DNA from: Corallococcus sp. AS-1-6
GTDB taxonomy: Bacteria > Myxococcota > Myxococcia > Myxococcales > Myxococcaceae
Direction of reading: 5' to 3'
Length of the DNA: 64,000 nucleotides
Assembly (NCBI RefSeq): GCF_020037015.1
Contig: NZ_JAIQDE010000023.1
Location: forward strand, 62,001 to 126,000
In this document: positions 26,724 through 34,297 of the stretch, one piece after another
How positions within the stretch are numbered: the stretch's first letter is position 1
Layout: each line of letters opens with the position of its first letter
Notes under the pieces: model-generated
The model's input: only the letters and a program-made list of their open reading frames with translations
Told to the model about the DNA's origin: nothing
The model's database searches: none
Position numbers and translations under genes: made by a program

Positions 26724-26903
26724 ATGGAGAACATGACGATGACGAGCGAGTCCCCCATCAGCCAGGACAACGAGGGGTGGGTGGTCCGGGTGAAGGTCGG
26801 CGGACGCATCCAGGAGGTGCGCTGCACCTCGGAGAACCAGGCGCGCTACTTCGCCGCCGTGCTGGCCTTCAACGCGGCCCCGCCCTCGCGCCTGCGCAAC
26901 TAG
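26724..26903 (+). CDS. Small hypothetical protein
   Basis: This 59-residue ORF begins at ATG 26724 with a strong Shine-Dalgarno (GGGAGGGAG) about 7 bp upstream. The product is acidic to neutral with a beta-rich middle (WVVRVKVGGRIQEVRC) and a helix (SENQARYFAAVLAFN), suggesting a compact fold. It follows the histidine kinase by 143 bp, so it is not part of that operon by distance alone. Codon third positions are strongly GC. Nothing in it identifies a family. Confidence 0.6.
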   Translation: MENMTMTSESPISQDNEGWVVRVKVGGRIQEVRCTSENQARYFAAVLAFNAAPPSRLRN

Positions 26904-26918
26904 CGCGCGAGGAGGCAG

Positions 26919-26946
26919 CGCCCGGCGTCAGGCATTGCGCCGGGCG
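26919..26946. terminator. GC-rich hairpin between the small ORF and tspO
   Basis: CGCCCGGCG (26919-26927) and CGCCGGGCG (26938-26946) form a perfect 9-bp stem around a 10-nt loop. It follows the small gene's stop and overlaps the tspO stop at 26928, so it could end transcription from both sides, but there is no run of T on either strand. Confidence 0.45.
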
Positions 26947-27458
26947 ATGTCGGTCGACAGCACGTTGGCGAAGGACACCCAGCCCAGGTACGGGGCCATC
27001 AGCCACGGCGCCTTGCGGTCCACGCGGCTGGCGGCGGCGGTGTACGCCGCGATGCTGCCCAGCAGCGCCCAGTTGTCCACCGCCGCGGCCTTGAGCTGGC
27101 GCTTGCGGAAGAACAGGTGCGACCACGCGGCGTTGAGCCCCAGTTGCACGAACCACAGGCCCAGCGCGCGCGAGCGCTCGGCGCCCGCCGGTGAGCCCCA
27201 GATGCGCCAGCCGGAGACGGCGATGAGCCCGTAGAGCGCCGTCCACACCGGCCCGAAGAGCTGCCGTGGCGGCTGGAAGGGCGGCTTCTCCAGGTGCTTG
27301 TACCAGCGGCTCTCCACGGCCTCGCGGGTGCTGCGCGCGCCGAGGTAGACCGCGCCCGCCGTGAGCGCGCCGAAGGCGCCCAGCGCCACCAGCGATTCAC
27401 GGTTGAGCGTGGCGTTGTGTTCCAGGCCCTCGGAGCCTCCCAGCTCGCTGAGCTGCAT
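26928..27458 (-). CDS. tspO: TspO/MBR family membrane protein
   Basis: This 176-residue five-transmembrane protein belongs to the tryptophan-rich sensory protein family, which binds porphyrins and in some bacteria controls tetrapyrrole export. The family pattern is visible: WYKHLEKPPFQPPRQLFGPVWTALYGL, then FVQLGLNAAWSHLFF and MAPYLGWVSFANVL, with the aromatic residues conserved. A hydrophilic N-terminal stretch of about 20 residues precedes TM1. ATG 27458 is chosen over the upstream 27530 start, since the first 24 residues of the longer form are not like the family. Confidence 0.92.
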   Translation of the reverse strand: MQLSELGGSEGLEHNATLNRESLVALGAFGALTAGAVYLGARSTREAVESRWYKHLEKPPFQPPRQLFGPVWTALYGLIAVSGWRIWGSPAGAERSRALGLWFVQLGLNAAWSHLFFRKRQLKAAAVDNWALLGSIAAYTAAASRVDRKAPWLMAPYLGWVSFANVLSTDIARRNA

Positions 27459-27705
27459 GTCGTTCCTCCCGGACGTGACGAAGCCGTCGTGCGAGCCCAC
27501 AAGCTGTGTCCTCGCACAACGGCCTGCCATGTCCGCCCGCCTGCCTGCCCATCCTCAGGGCTGCGCGGGGACGGCCGCGGAGTCCATGGGCGCGCGGGTT
27601 TCTCGGGATCCTCCTGGATGAAGGTCCACTTCCGTCACGCCCCGCACGTGCCGGGGGGCCGGGTCCCGGAGTAGCGTCGCGACGTCGACCTCGTGGGGAG
27701 GGGCC

Positions 27706-30015
27706 GTGACGGGTGAGACGTGGAAGTTGCTCCAGGAGCGCTGGCGCCATCACGGACGCGTGATGCTGGGGATCGCGCTGGTGGCCACACTCGCCGCGTG
27801 GGCGTGCGAGCGGGGCCTCGAAGGCACGGAGCACGTCGCCTACGACGAGGCCCTGGTCCGGTTCACCGGCGGCCGGGAGAAGTCCCAGCAGGTGGTCGTG
27901 GTGGCCATCGACCAGAGCACCCTCGATGAAATCAGCCAGGACGCGCAGCTCCAGCTCAACTTCGGCAACTGGCCGTATACGCGCACGCTGTGGGCGCGCG
28001 TCGCGCAGGAGCTGAAGGCCGCGGGAGCCCGGGCCGTGCTGTTCGACGCGGTGATGGATGAGCGGACGGCCGACGCGTCCGCCGACCTGGGCTTCGCGCA
28101 GGTGCTGCGGGAGACCGGCCTCCCCTTCTACGTGGGCATGGTGAGCAGCGCCTCCGCGAAGCCGCTGGCGCGCGCGGACTTCCAGGCCTCCGTGCCGCTG
28201 ATGGCTCCCGAGTCCGCTCCCGCCGCCAGCCCTCCCGGGGACGAGTCCTTCCCCGAGGCGTTCGAGGACGCGCCGGCCCCCGCCACCCCCGTGCTGACGC
28301 GCGAGGCCCTGGCTCGGGCGCTGGCCTTCCCGGCGAGCCAGACACGTGGGGCGCTGCCGGCGCTCCCGCGAGGGCACCACCCGGTGCCTCCGACACCCGC
28401 GCTGGTGGGCGCGGTGAGCGGGTTCGGGTTGGTGGACACGGAGGCGGACGGGGACGGCTCCATGCGCCGCACGTCCTTCGCGTACACGGACGGCATCAAC
28501 CCCTACGTGACGCTGCCGGTGCGCATGGTGGCGGACCTGCTGGGCGCGAAGGAGGTCACGCTCTCCGGCCGCACGCTCCGCCTGGGCGAGCGCACGTGGT
28601 CCGTGGACGCGGATGGCAGCGCCGCGCTGGACTACGGCGGCTCGCTGCCCGAGCGCTTCGAGATGGTGACCCTCTTCGCCGTGCTGAACGACTGGATCCA
28701 CCGCTCCAGGGGGGAAGCGCCGGAGCTGCCCGCGGCCCTCTTCCGGGACAAGGTCGTCGTCATTGGCGGCACGGCGGTGGGCCTCAACGACATCAAGGCC
28801 ACGCCCTTCTCCGCCACGCAGCCCGGGCTGGTGAAGCAGGCCACGGTGGTGGACACGCTGCTGGCGGGGACGTTCATCACCCGCGCGCCCCTGGCCGTGG
28901 ACCTGGGCCTGACGTTCCTCGTGGCGCTGGTGTCCGCGGTGCTGCTGATGACGGCGCGCTGGACGCCGCTGGAGGTGGCCTGGCCGGTGGCGCTGGTGCT
29001 GGGGCTGCACGTGCTCACGGGCCTGCTGCTGAAGTCAGCGCACACGCACGTGCGGATGGCGATGCCCGCGCTGGCGGGCGTGGGCGCGAGCGTGGCGGCG
29101 CTGGCGTTCAACCACCTGGTGGCGAACCGCGAGACTCAGTTCATCCGGCAGGCGTTCCACCGCTTCATGGAGCCGAAGCTGGTGGAGCAGATGATCCGCT
29201 CGCGGCAACTGCCGCGCCTGGACGGGGAGAACAAGGAGATCACCGCGTTCTTCAGCGACATCCGCGGCTTCTCCACCTTCAGCGAGCGCTTCAAGGAGGA
29301 CCCGCGCCAGTTGGTGCGCATCCTCAACACGTACCTCACGGCGGTGAGCGGGGCGCTCCTGCGCGAGGGCGGGTGCCTGGACAAGTACATCGGCGACGCG
29401 GTGGTGTGCCTGTTCGGCGCGCCCATGGCCCAGCAGGACCACGCCGTGCGCGCGTGCCGGGGCGCCCTGGCGGCGAAGGCGGCGGTGGACGCGCTGCGCG
29501 TGGACTTCCGCGAGAAGGGGTTCCCGGACGTGTACACGCGCATCGGCGTGAACAGCGCGGTGAACTTCGTGGGCAACTTCGGCAGTGACCAACTCTTCAG
29601 CTACACGGCCATTGGCGACGGCATGAACCTGGCCGCGCGCCTGGAGGGCGCGAACAAGGCCTACGGGTCGGTCATCATGATTGGCCCGCGCACGTACGAG
29701 CTGGCGAAGGAGCACATCGAGGTGCGCGAGCTGGACCGGGTGCGGGTGGCGGGCAAGACGGAGGCCGTCACGGTGTACGAGCTGCTCGCGCTCAAGGGCC
29801 AGTGGGATGCGTCCACGCGGCACACGGTGGCGCGCTACCACGAGGCCCTGGGGCTGTACCGCGAGGCGCGCTTCGCGGAGGCCGCGGCGGTGCTGGAGGC
29901 GGAGGCCGCCCGGTCGCCGGAGGACGGGCCCACGGCGAAGCTGCTGGAGCGCTGCCGCGAATACCTGGCGTCACCTCCGGAGAAGTTCGATGGCGTCGCG
30001 AATCTGGAGAAGTGA
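27706..30015 (+). CDS. CHASE2-domain adenylate/guanylate cyclase
   Basis: This 769-residue receptor cyclase starts at GTG 27706. TM1 (about residues 17-33) leads into a periplasmic CHASE2 domain (about 40-395; DEALVRFTGGREKSQQVVVVAIDQSTL, DYGGSLP), then three TM segments (about 395-475). A class III cyclase catalytic domain (about 500-690) follows. Its metal residues are in FFSDIRGFSTF (Asp near 517) and GDAVVCLFGAP (near 565), and its transition-state Asn/Arg in NLAARLEG. The C-terminal 70 residues are helical, possibly a TPR-like cap. It probably makes cAMP in response to an extracellular signal; substrate specificity is not certain. Two lipid/secreted genes follow. Confidence 0.9.
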   Translation: MTGETWKLLQERWRHHGRVMLGIALVATLAAWACERGLEGTEHVAYDEALVRFTGGREKSQQVVVVAIDQSTLDEISQDAQLQLNFGNWPYTRTLWARVAQELKAAGARAVLFDAVMDERTADASADLGFAQVLRETGLPFYVGMVSSASAKPLARADFQASVPLMAPESAPAASPPGDESFPEAFEDAPAPATPVLTREALARALAFPASQTRGALPALPRGHHPVPPTPALVGAVSGFGLVDTEADGDGSMRRTSFAYTDGINPYVTLPVRMVADLLGAKEVTLSGRTLRLGERTWSVDADGSAALDYGGSLPERFEMVTLFAVLNDWIHRSRGEAPELPAALFRDKVVVIGGTAVGLNDIKATPFSATQPGLVKQATVVDTLLAGTFITRAPLAVDLGLTFLVALVSAVLLMTARWTPLEVAWPVALVLGLHVLTGLLLKSAHTHVRMAMPALAGVGASVAALAFNHLVANRETQFIRQAFHRFMEPKLVEQMIRSRQLPRLDGENKEITAFFSDIRGFSTFSERFKEDPRQLVRILNTYLTAVSGALLREGGCLDKYIGDAVVCLFGAPMAQQDHAVRACRGALAAKAAVDALRVDFREKGFPDVYTRIGVNSAVNFVGNFGSDQLFSYTAIGDGMNLAARLEGANKAYGSVIMIGPRTYELAKEHIEVRELDRVRVAGKTEAVTVYELLALKGQWDASTRHTVARYHEALGLYREARFAEAAAVLEAEAARSPEDGPTAKLLERCREYLASPPEKFDGVANLEK

Positions 30016-30042
30016 CGGCGTATCAGGGTGGGGAGGATGACG

Positions 30043-30606
30043 ATGAGACGATGGACCTGGGGCGTCGTGCTGCTGGCGCTGGGGCTGCCGGCGACGGCCG
30101 CGTGGGCGGTGAAGAAGGACGAGAAGCTCTACGTGAAGGCGCGCAACACGCGCGTGCTCAAGAGCGCGGTGCCCACGGCGGACGTGGTGGCCGTGCTCCA
30201 GCCCGGGCAGCAGGTGACGTGGAGGGGCGCGGACCCGAAGAACGCGCAGTGGCACCAGGTGACGGAGCCCGGAGGCAAGGCCGGCTACGTGTTCCAGACG
30301 AACCTGTCCACGAAGCCGCCCGACATGGAGCTGGTCGCCAAGGACGGCAAGGCGCGCGGCATCGACCCCGCCGCCTTCGTGTCCAGCGGCGCGGCGGTGA
30401 AGGCGCTGAGCCCGGGCGCGGAGAAGTACGGCAAGGAGAAGGGCGGCGGCTACGCGGACGCGGTGACCCAGCTCAAGAAGCTGGAGGGCCTGGCCCTCAA
30501 GGTCACGCCCGTGGAGATCGACGCGCACGTGAAGCAGGCCGGGCTGTTCCCGGTGGTGGCGCCCCACACGAAGCTGGGTCCCCAGGCGAAGAAGGCGGTG
30601 AAGTGA
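30043..30606 (+). CDS. Secreted protein with an SH3-like domain
   Basis: The product of about 187 residues has a signal peptide (MRRWTWGVVLLALGLPATAAWA). A bacterial SH3 domain spans about residues 28-85 (LYVKARNTRVLKSAVPTADVVAVLQPGQQVTW ... GGKAGYVFQTNL). Bacterial SH3 domains often bind cell wall peptides. The C-terminal helical part has no known domain. ATG 30043 was chosen because the strong GGGGAGG lies 7 bp upstream; ATG 30037 is too close. The next gene starts in the stop codon, so it is cotranscribed with the M48 peptidase and likely with the cyclase 27 bp upstream. Confidence 0.78.
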   Translation: MRRWTWGVVLLALGLPATAAWAVKKDEKLYVKARNTRVLKSAVPTADVVAVLQPGQQVTWRGADPKNAQWHQVTEPGGKAGYVFQTNLSTKPPDMELVAKDGKARGIDPAAFVSSGAAVKALSPGAEKYGKEKGGGYADAVTQLKKLEGLALKVTPVEIDAHVKQAGLFPVVAPHTKLGPQAKKAVK

Positions 30607-31592
30607 TGCGCTCGCGCATGGGGATGCTGGTGGCCGCGGGCCTGGGGCTGTGCCTCACGTCCTGCGCCCAGATGGCCAAGGGACTGAAGGCCGCGAACCT
30701 GGGGGAGGACGCGAACCGGGTGGCGGCCGCGGCGGAGAAGGTGCAGTCCTGCGACAAGCTGAAGGTGGAGCCGGCCATCCAGGAGGAGTACGCGCTGGGC
30801 AGCGCGCTGGCCATCCACTGGGCGCGCCAGGGCGGCGGGCTGATGCTGTCCGGCGCGGCGGAGGAGAAGCTGAGCACCTACGTCAACACGGTGGGCCGCA
30901 ACCTGGCGATGCAGTCCCCGCGGCCGGAGCTGGGCTGGACGTTCGGCGTGCTCAAGGACGCGGACAGCTTCAACGCCCTGTCCGCGCCCGGTGGCTATGT
31001 GTTCGTCACGCGCCGGCTGCTCCAGGGCGTGGACGACGAGGCGCAGCTCGCGGGCGTGCTGGCGCATGAGATTGCCCACGTCGTGCTCAAGCACGCGCTG
31101 CACCAGTACGTCGACGTGAAGGTGAGCACGTGCAAGGGCGCCGCGGTGGCGGGCGCCGTGGTGTCGACGGTGGCCTCGAAGGTCGTGGGCGCGAGCCGTG
31201 CGGACGGACGGCTGGACCTGGACTCGGACACGGGGCTGATGGGGAAGATGGTCGAAGGCACCGTGGAGCTGGCCGGCAAGGGCCACCGCCGGGACGAGGA
31301 GCTGGCGGCGGACGCGCTCGCGGTGGAGCTGCTGCTGTCCGCGGGCTACGACCCGGAGGCGTACTCGCGGCTGCTCGGCCAGACGACCGGGGGCGGCGGA
31401 ATCCTGGCGAACCACCCGAGGAAGGAGGAGCGCCAGGAGCGCATCGCCGACCTGCTCCAGGCGCGGCGGAACACCGAGGATCCGCTCGCGCGGGTGGACG
31501 TCGCGTCGCTCCACCGGCCGGCGCTGCCCGCGGCCTTCGCCGTCGTGGGGCCCGTGAAGAAGGCCACGGGCGTGGCGAAGGACGCGAAGTAG
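30606..31592 (+). CDS. M48 family metallopeptidase, lipoprotein
   Basis: This 328-residue protein has a signal ending LTSC (Cys20), so it is an envelope lipoprotein. The M48 zinc motif HEIAH lies at about residues 154-158 and the third ligand Glu in RRDEELAADALAVELL near 228. Such LoiP/BepA/YcaL-type proteases degrade or assist outer-membrane proteins in the periplasm. The start overlaps the SH3 gene stop (TGATG), showing translational coupling. A hydrophobic stretch between the motif and the third ligand (about 172-188) is normal for this family. Confidence 0.9.
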   Translation: MRSRMGMLVAAGLGLCLTSCAQMAKGLKAANLGEDANRVAAAAEKVQSCDKLKVEPAIQEEYALGSALAIHWARQGGGLMLSGAAEEKLSTYVNTVGRNLAMQSPRPELGWTFGVLKDADSFNALSAPGGYVFVTRRLLQGVDDEAQLAGVLAHEIAHVVLKHALHQYVDVKVSTCKGAAVAGAVVSTVASKVVGASRADGRLDLDSDTGLMGKMVEGTVELAGKGHRRDEELAADALAVELLLSAGYDPEAYSRLLGQTTGGGGILANHPRKEERQERIADLLQARRNTEDPLARVDVASLHRPALPAAFAVVGPVKKATGVAKDAK

Positions 31593-31605
31593 GCGGGAGG
31601 GCCCT

Positions 31606-33276
31606 TCAGCGCACCGTGGCCTGGCTCAGGGCGCGGTGCACGGACTCCAGGGCCTTGCGCGCCTCCAGCAGCTCGGCGCGCTCGGCGGTGAGGGACGCGA
31701 CCTGCTGGGCCAGCACGTCGCGCTCGCCCTGGAGCGTCTCCACGGCGCGGCGCAGGGAGGCGGACTCGTCCTTGGCGCCCTCCAGCTCCACGGCGAGGCG
31801 CTCCTCTTCGGCCAGGCTGTCGGCCAGGGCCTGCTTGCCCTTGGTCACGACCTGCTCCAGCGCCTCATGCTCCTTCGCGGCGGCCTGGAGGGCCTGGCGG
31901 GACTCCTGGAGGGACAGGAGCGCCTCATCGCGCTCGCCTTCCAGGGAGGCCAGCTCGCGCTCCAGGTCGGCGAGCAGCTTCACGCGGCCCTCCATCTCCG
32001 CGGACAGGCGGCGGGCCTCGTCCATGCGCAGGCGGGCCTCCTCGGTGGCCTTCTCCGCCTGACGGCGGGCGACCTCGAGGTCCTGGGTGAGCGTGAGGTT
32101 GAGCGCCTTGAGCTTGGTGAGCTCCGCCTGGAGGTGGGTGATGCGCTCCACGGCGCGCTGGCCGGCCTCCGCGACGGTGGCGGGCAGCGGCTCCGGGCGC
32201 GGGTTCTCGCGCACGGCCTTGAGGCGGGCCTTGAGCTTCTCCCGGCGGGACTCGGAGTCGTCCTCGCGGGGAGGCGCGGGCGTCTGCACCTCGACGGGGG
32301 CGGGCGCGGCTTCCTGTCGGGCCACCGTCTCGGTGGTGGTGACGGTGGAGGCCTGGACGGCAGCGTACGTCGTCATGGGCTCGGCCTCGGAAGGCATGCG
32401 GAGGGCCTGAACGCCCATCCGTCCATCGAACTGTACTCCGGGAGGCGGGCCCGCGAAGGTGGCCGGCATCCCCCGGGGGGCCTCCGCCTGCGCCATCGCC
32501 GGGGGCGGAGACGCGAACGTGACCGGCGCGGCGGCTTCCGTGTGCGTCCCGGCGTGGGCCAGGGGCGCCACGCGCGTCGCGTCCACGTGCGTCGCGGCCT
32601 CCGGACGCGCCGTCAGCGAATCCCAGCGCGCGGCGGCGGGCGGGGGCGACTCCACGTGCGTGGGCGTCGGCTCGGCGCCCAGGGGCTCCCGGCCGAAGGC
32701 CTCGACCACGGACTCCCGCTGCTGCGCGACGGACACGTTCCACGCGGACGCGGCCACGGCCTCCGCCACCTCGCGGTGCGACACCGGCGGCACGGCTTCC
32801 GCGTCCCAGACGGACTCCTCGGGCGCGGGCGCCTGCGCCACGTTCCAATCCGCCGCGGTCTCCTGCGCTTCAGCGTCCAGCCAGGGCGCGGGCGGCGCCT
32901 CCTCCTCCACGCGCGCGGCCTCCGGGGACACCAGCGCGGACAGCGCGTGGGACACCGGCGAGAACGACGGCGCCGTCACCGCCGGCAGCCCGTGCGCGGC
33001 GGGGGGCGGCGCGGCGTGCCGGGGCGGGGCGTTCAGCGCGGCCTCCATCGCCTCGGCGGCGGTGGGACGCGGGCCGGCGCGGCGCTCGATGCGCGAGCGC
33101 ACCTCGGAGGACAGGTCCGGCGACTCCGCGACGGGCGCGGGCGCTTCCGGCGCGGCGGGCTCCGGCGTGGCGGCGGCGGTCCCCGTGGGGTCGGCCGGGT
33201 CGAGGGCACCCGTCAGCGCCCCCAGGCGGAGGCGCGGCTTCGCGCGGGACACGTTCTGTTCGAAGGCTTTCTTCAT
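31606..33276 (-). CDS. pomX: PomX, cell-division positioning scaffold
   Basis: This 556-residue protein matches PomX of Myxococcus xanthus, which forms a filamentous scaffold, recruits PomY and stimulates the PomZ ATPase to place the division site at midcell. Its first 22 residues carry the PomX activating peptide: MKKAFEQNVSRAKPRLRLGA, with Lys13 and Arg15 at the positions that are essential in M. xanthus. A long Pro/Ala-rich disordered region (about 25-350) and a C-terminal coiled coil (about 355-550) follow. As I recall, the M. xanthus protein is about 404 residues, so this one has a longer disordered middle. It lies 9 bp downstream of pomZ in the same operon. Confidence 0.88.
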   Translation of the reverse strand: MKKAFEQNVSRAKPRLRLGALTGALDPADPTGTAAATPEPAAPEAPAPVAESPDLSSEVRSRIERRAGPRPTAAEAMEAALNAPPRHAAPPPAAHGLPAVTAPSFSPVSHALSALVSPEAARVEEEAPPAPWLDAEAQETAADWNVAQAPAPEESVWDAEAVPPVSHREVAEAVAASAWNVSVAQQRESVVEAFGREPLGAEPTPTHVESPPPAAARWDSLTARPEAATHVDATRVAPLAHAGTHTEAAAPVTFASPPPAMAQAEAPRGMPATFAGPPPGVQFDGRMGVQALRMPSEAEPMTTYAAVQASTVTTTETVARQEAAPAPVEVQTPAPPREDDSESRREKLKARLKAVRENPRPEPLPATVAEAGQRAVERITHLQAELTKLKALNLTLTQDLEVARRQAEKATEEARLRMDEARRLSAEMEGRVKLLADLERELASLEGERDEALLSLQESRQALQAAAKEHEALEQVVTKGKQALADSLAEEERLAVELEGAKDESASLRRAVETLQGERDVLAQQVASLTAERAELLEARKALESVHRALSQATVR

Positions 33277-33285
33277 GGGGAAATC

Positions 33286-34248
33286 TCAGCCGGCTTTCGT
33301 CGCGGTGCCGGCCTTCACCGCCGCGGCGTGCGCGGCCACCAGGCGCGGCAGCACGTTGTCCAGCATGGCCTGGATGTCGTTGGCGCCCTTGGACGTGGGG
33401 TCCGCCACGAACACCGGGCGGCCCTCGCTGGAGGCCTGCGCGAACTTGGTGCACTGCCGGATGATGGTGGGCAGCAGGTACTCGGGGTAGTGCGTCTGGA
33501 GCGCCTCCAGCGCCTCCTTCGCCAGCTTGAACGTCGCGTTGAAGGAGTTCACCACGATGAACACGTGGTCCAGCACGTGGTTCAGGTCCTCCTCCAGGCT
33601 CTGCACCGTTTCGAACAGCAGCTTGAGGCCGTGGAAGGACAGGAAGTCCGCGAGCACCGGCACGAACAGGTCGTTCGCGGCCATCAGCGCGTTGAGGTTG
33701 AGCAGGCCGAAGGACGGCGGCGCGTCGAAGACGATGAAGTCGTACTGCGCCTCCACGTCCTTGAGCGCGTTGCGCAGCTTGAACTCACGGCCGGCCATGG
33801 GCATCAGCGCCAGGTCCACCGTGGACATGCTCAGGTTGGACGGGATGAAGTCCAGGTTGGGCAGGGTGGACTTCTGCACCACCTGCGCGAGCGGCGTCTT
33901 GCGCACCAGCACGTCCAGGAGCGTCTTCTCGAAGTCCTCGCCCTCGTAGCCCAGGCACTTGGTGGCGTGGCCCTGGCTGTCCAGGTCGATGAGGAGGACC
34001 GCGTAGCCCAGCTCCGCCAGGCGCCATGCGTAGGACGTGGAGAGGGACGTCTTGCCGGTGCCGCCCTTGAAGTTGAGGAAGAGCTGTTTGCGCAGGCCCG
34101 CGGTGGGCGGGAACTTGTTGAGCGTCGTGCGCAGCTCCCACACGTCTTCCGGGCCGTAGGCGTCCTTGCGCAGCTCCGCGGGGATGGACTTCGGAGTCAC
34201 GCCGAGCATCTCGGCTACCTGCTTCGAGCTGTACGTCGGCGCTTCCAT
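33286..34248 (-). CDS. pomZ: PomZ, ParA/MinD-family ATPase
   Basis: This 320-residue ATPase positions the PomXY cluster on the nucleoid and guides FtsZ to midcell. A deviant Walker A motif KGGTGKTS begins at Lys61 (Gly62, Lys66) and Walker A' Asp90 lies in LLIDLDSQGHA; these are the same residue numbers used for PomZ of M. xanthus. Walker B is FIVFDAPPSFG. The first 50 residues carry a winged-HTH-like stretch (SKQVAEMLGVTPKSI). ATG 34248 gives the family length; the upstream ORF extension to 34359 overlaps pomY and is rejected. It is 49 bp downstream of pomY. Confidence 0.92.
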   Translation of the reverse strand: MEAPTYSSKQVAEMLGVTPKSIPAELRKDAYGPEDVWELRTTLNKFPPTAGLRKQLFLNFKGGTGKTSLSTSYAWRLAELGYAVLLIDLDSQGHATKCLGYEGEDFEKTLLDVLVRKTPLAQVVQKSTLPNLDFIPSNLSMSTVDLALMPMAGREFKLRNALKDVEAQYDFIVFDAPPSFGLLNLNALMAANDLFVPVLADFLSFHGLKLLFETVQSLEEDLNHVLDHVFIVVNSFNATFKLAKEALEALQTHYPEYLLPTIIRQCTKFAQASSEGRPVFVADPTSKGANDIQAMLDNVLPRLVAAHAAAVKAGTATKAG

Positions 34249-34297
34249 GAACGACCCTTCGGATGACGTGTGAGGCCTGGGCGAGTCCCACCTTGCC

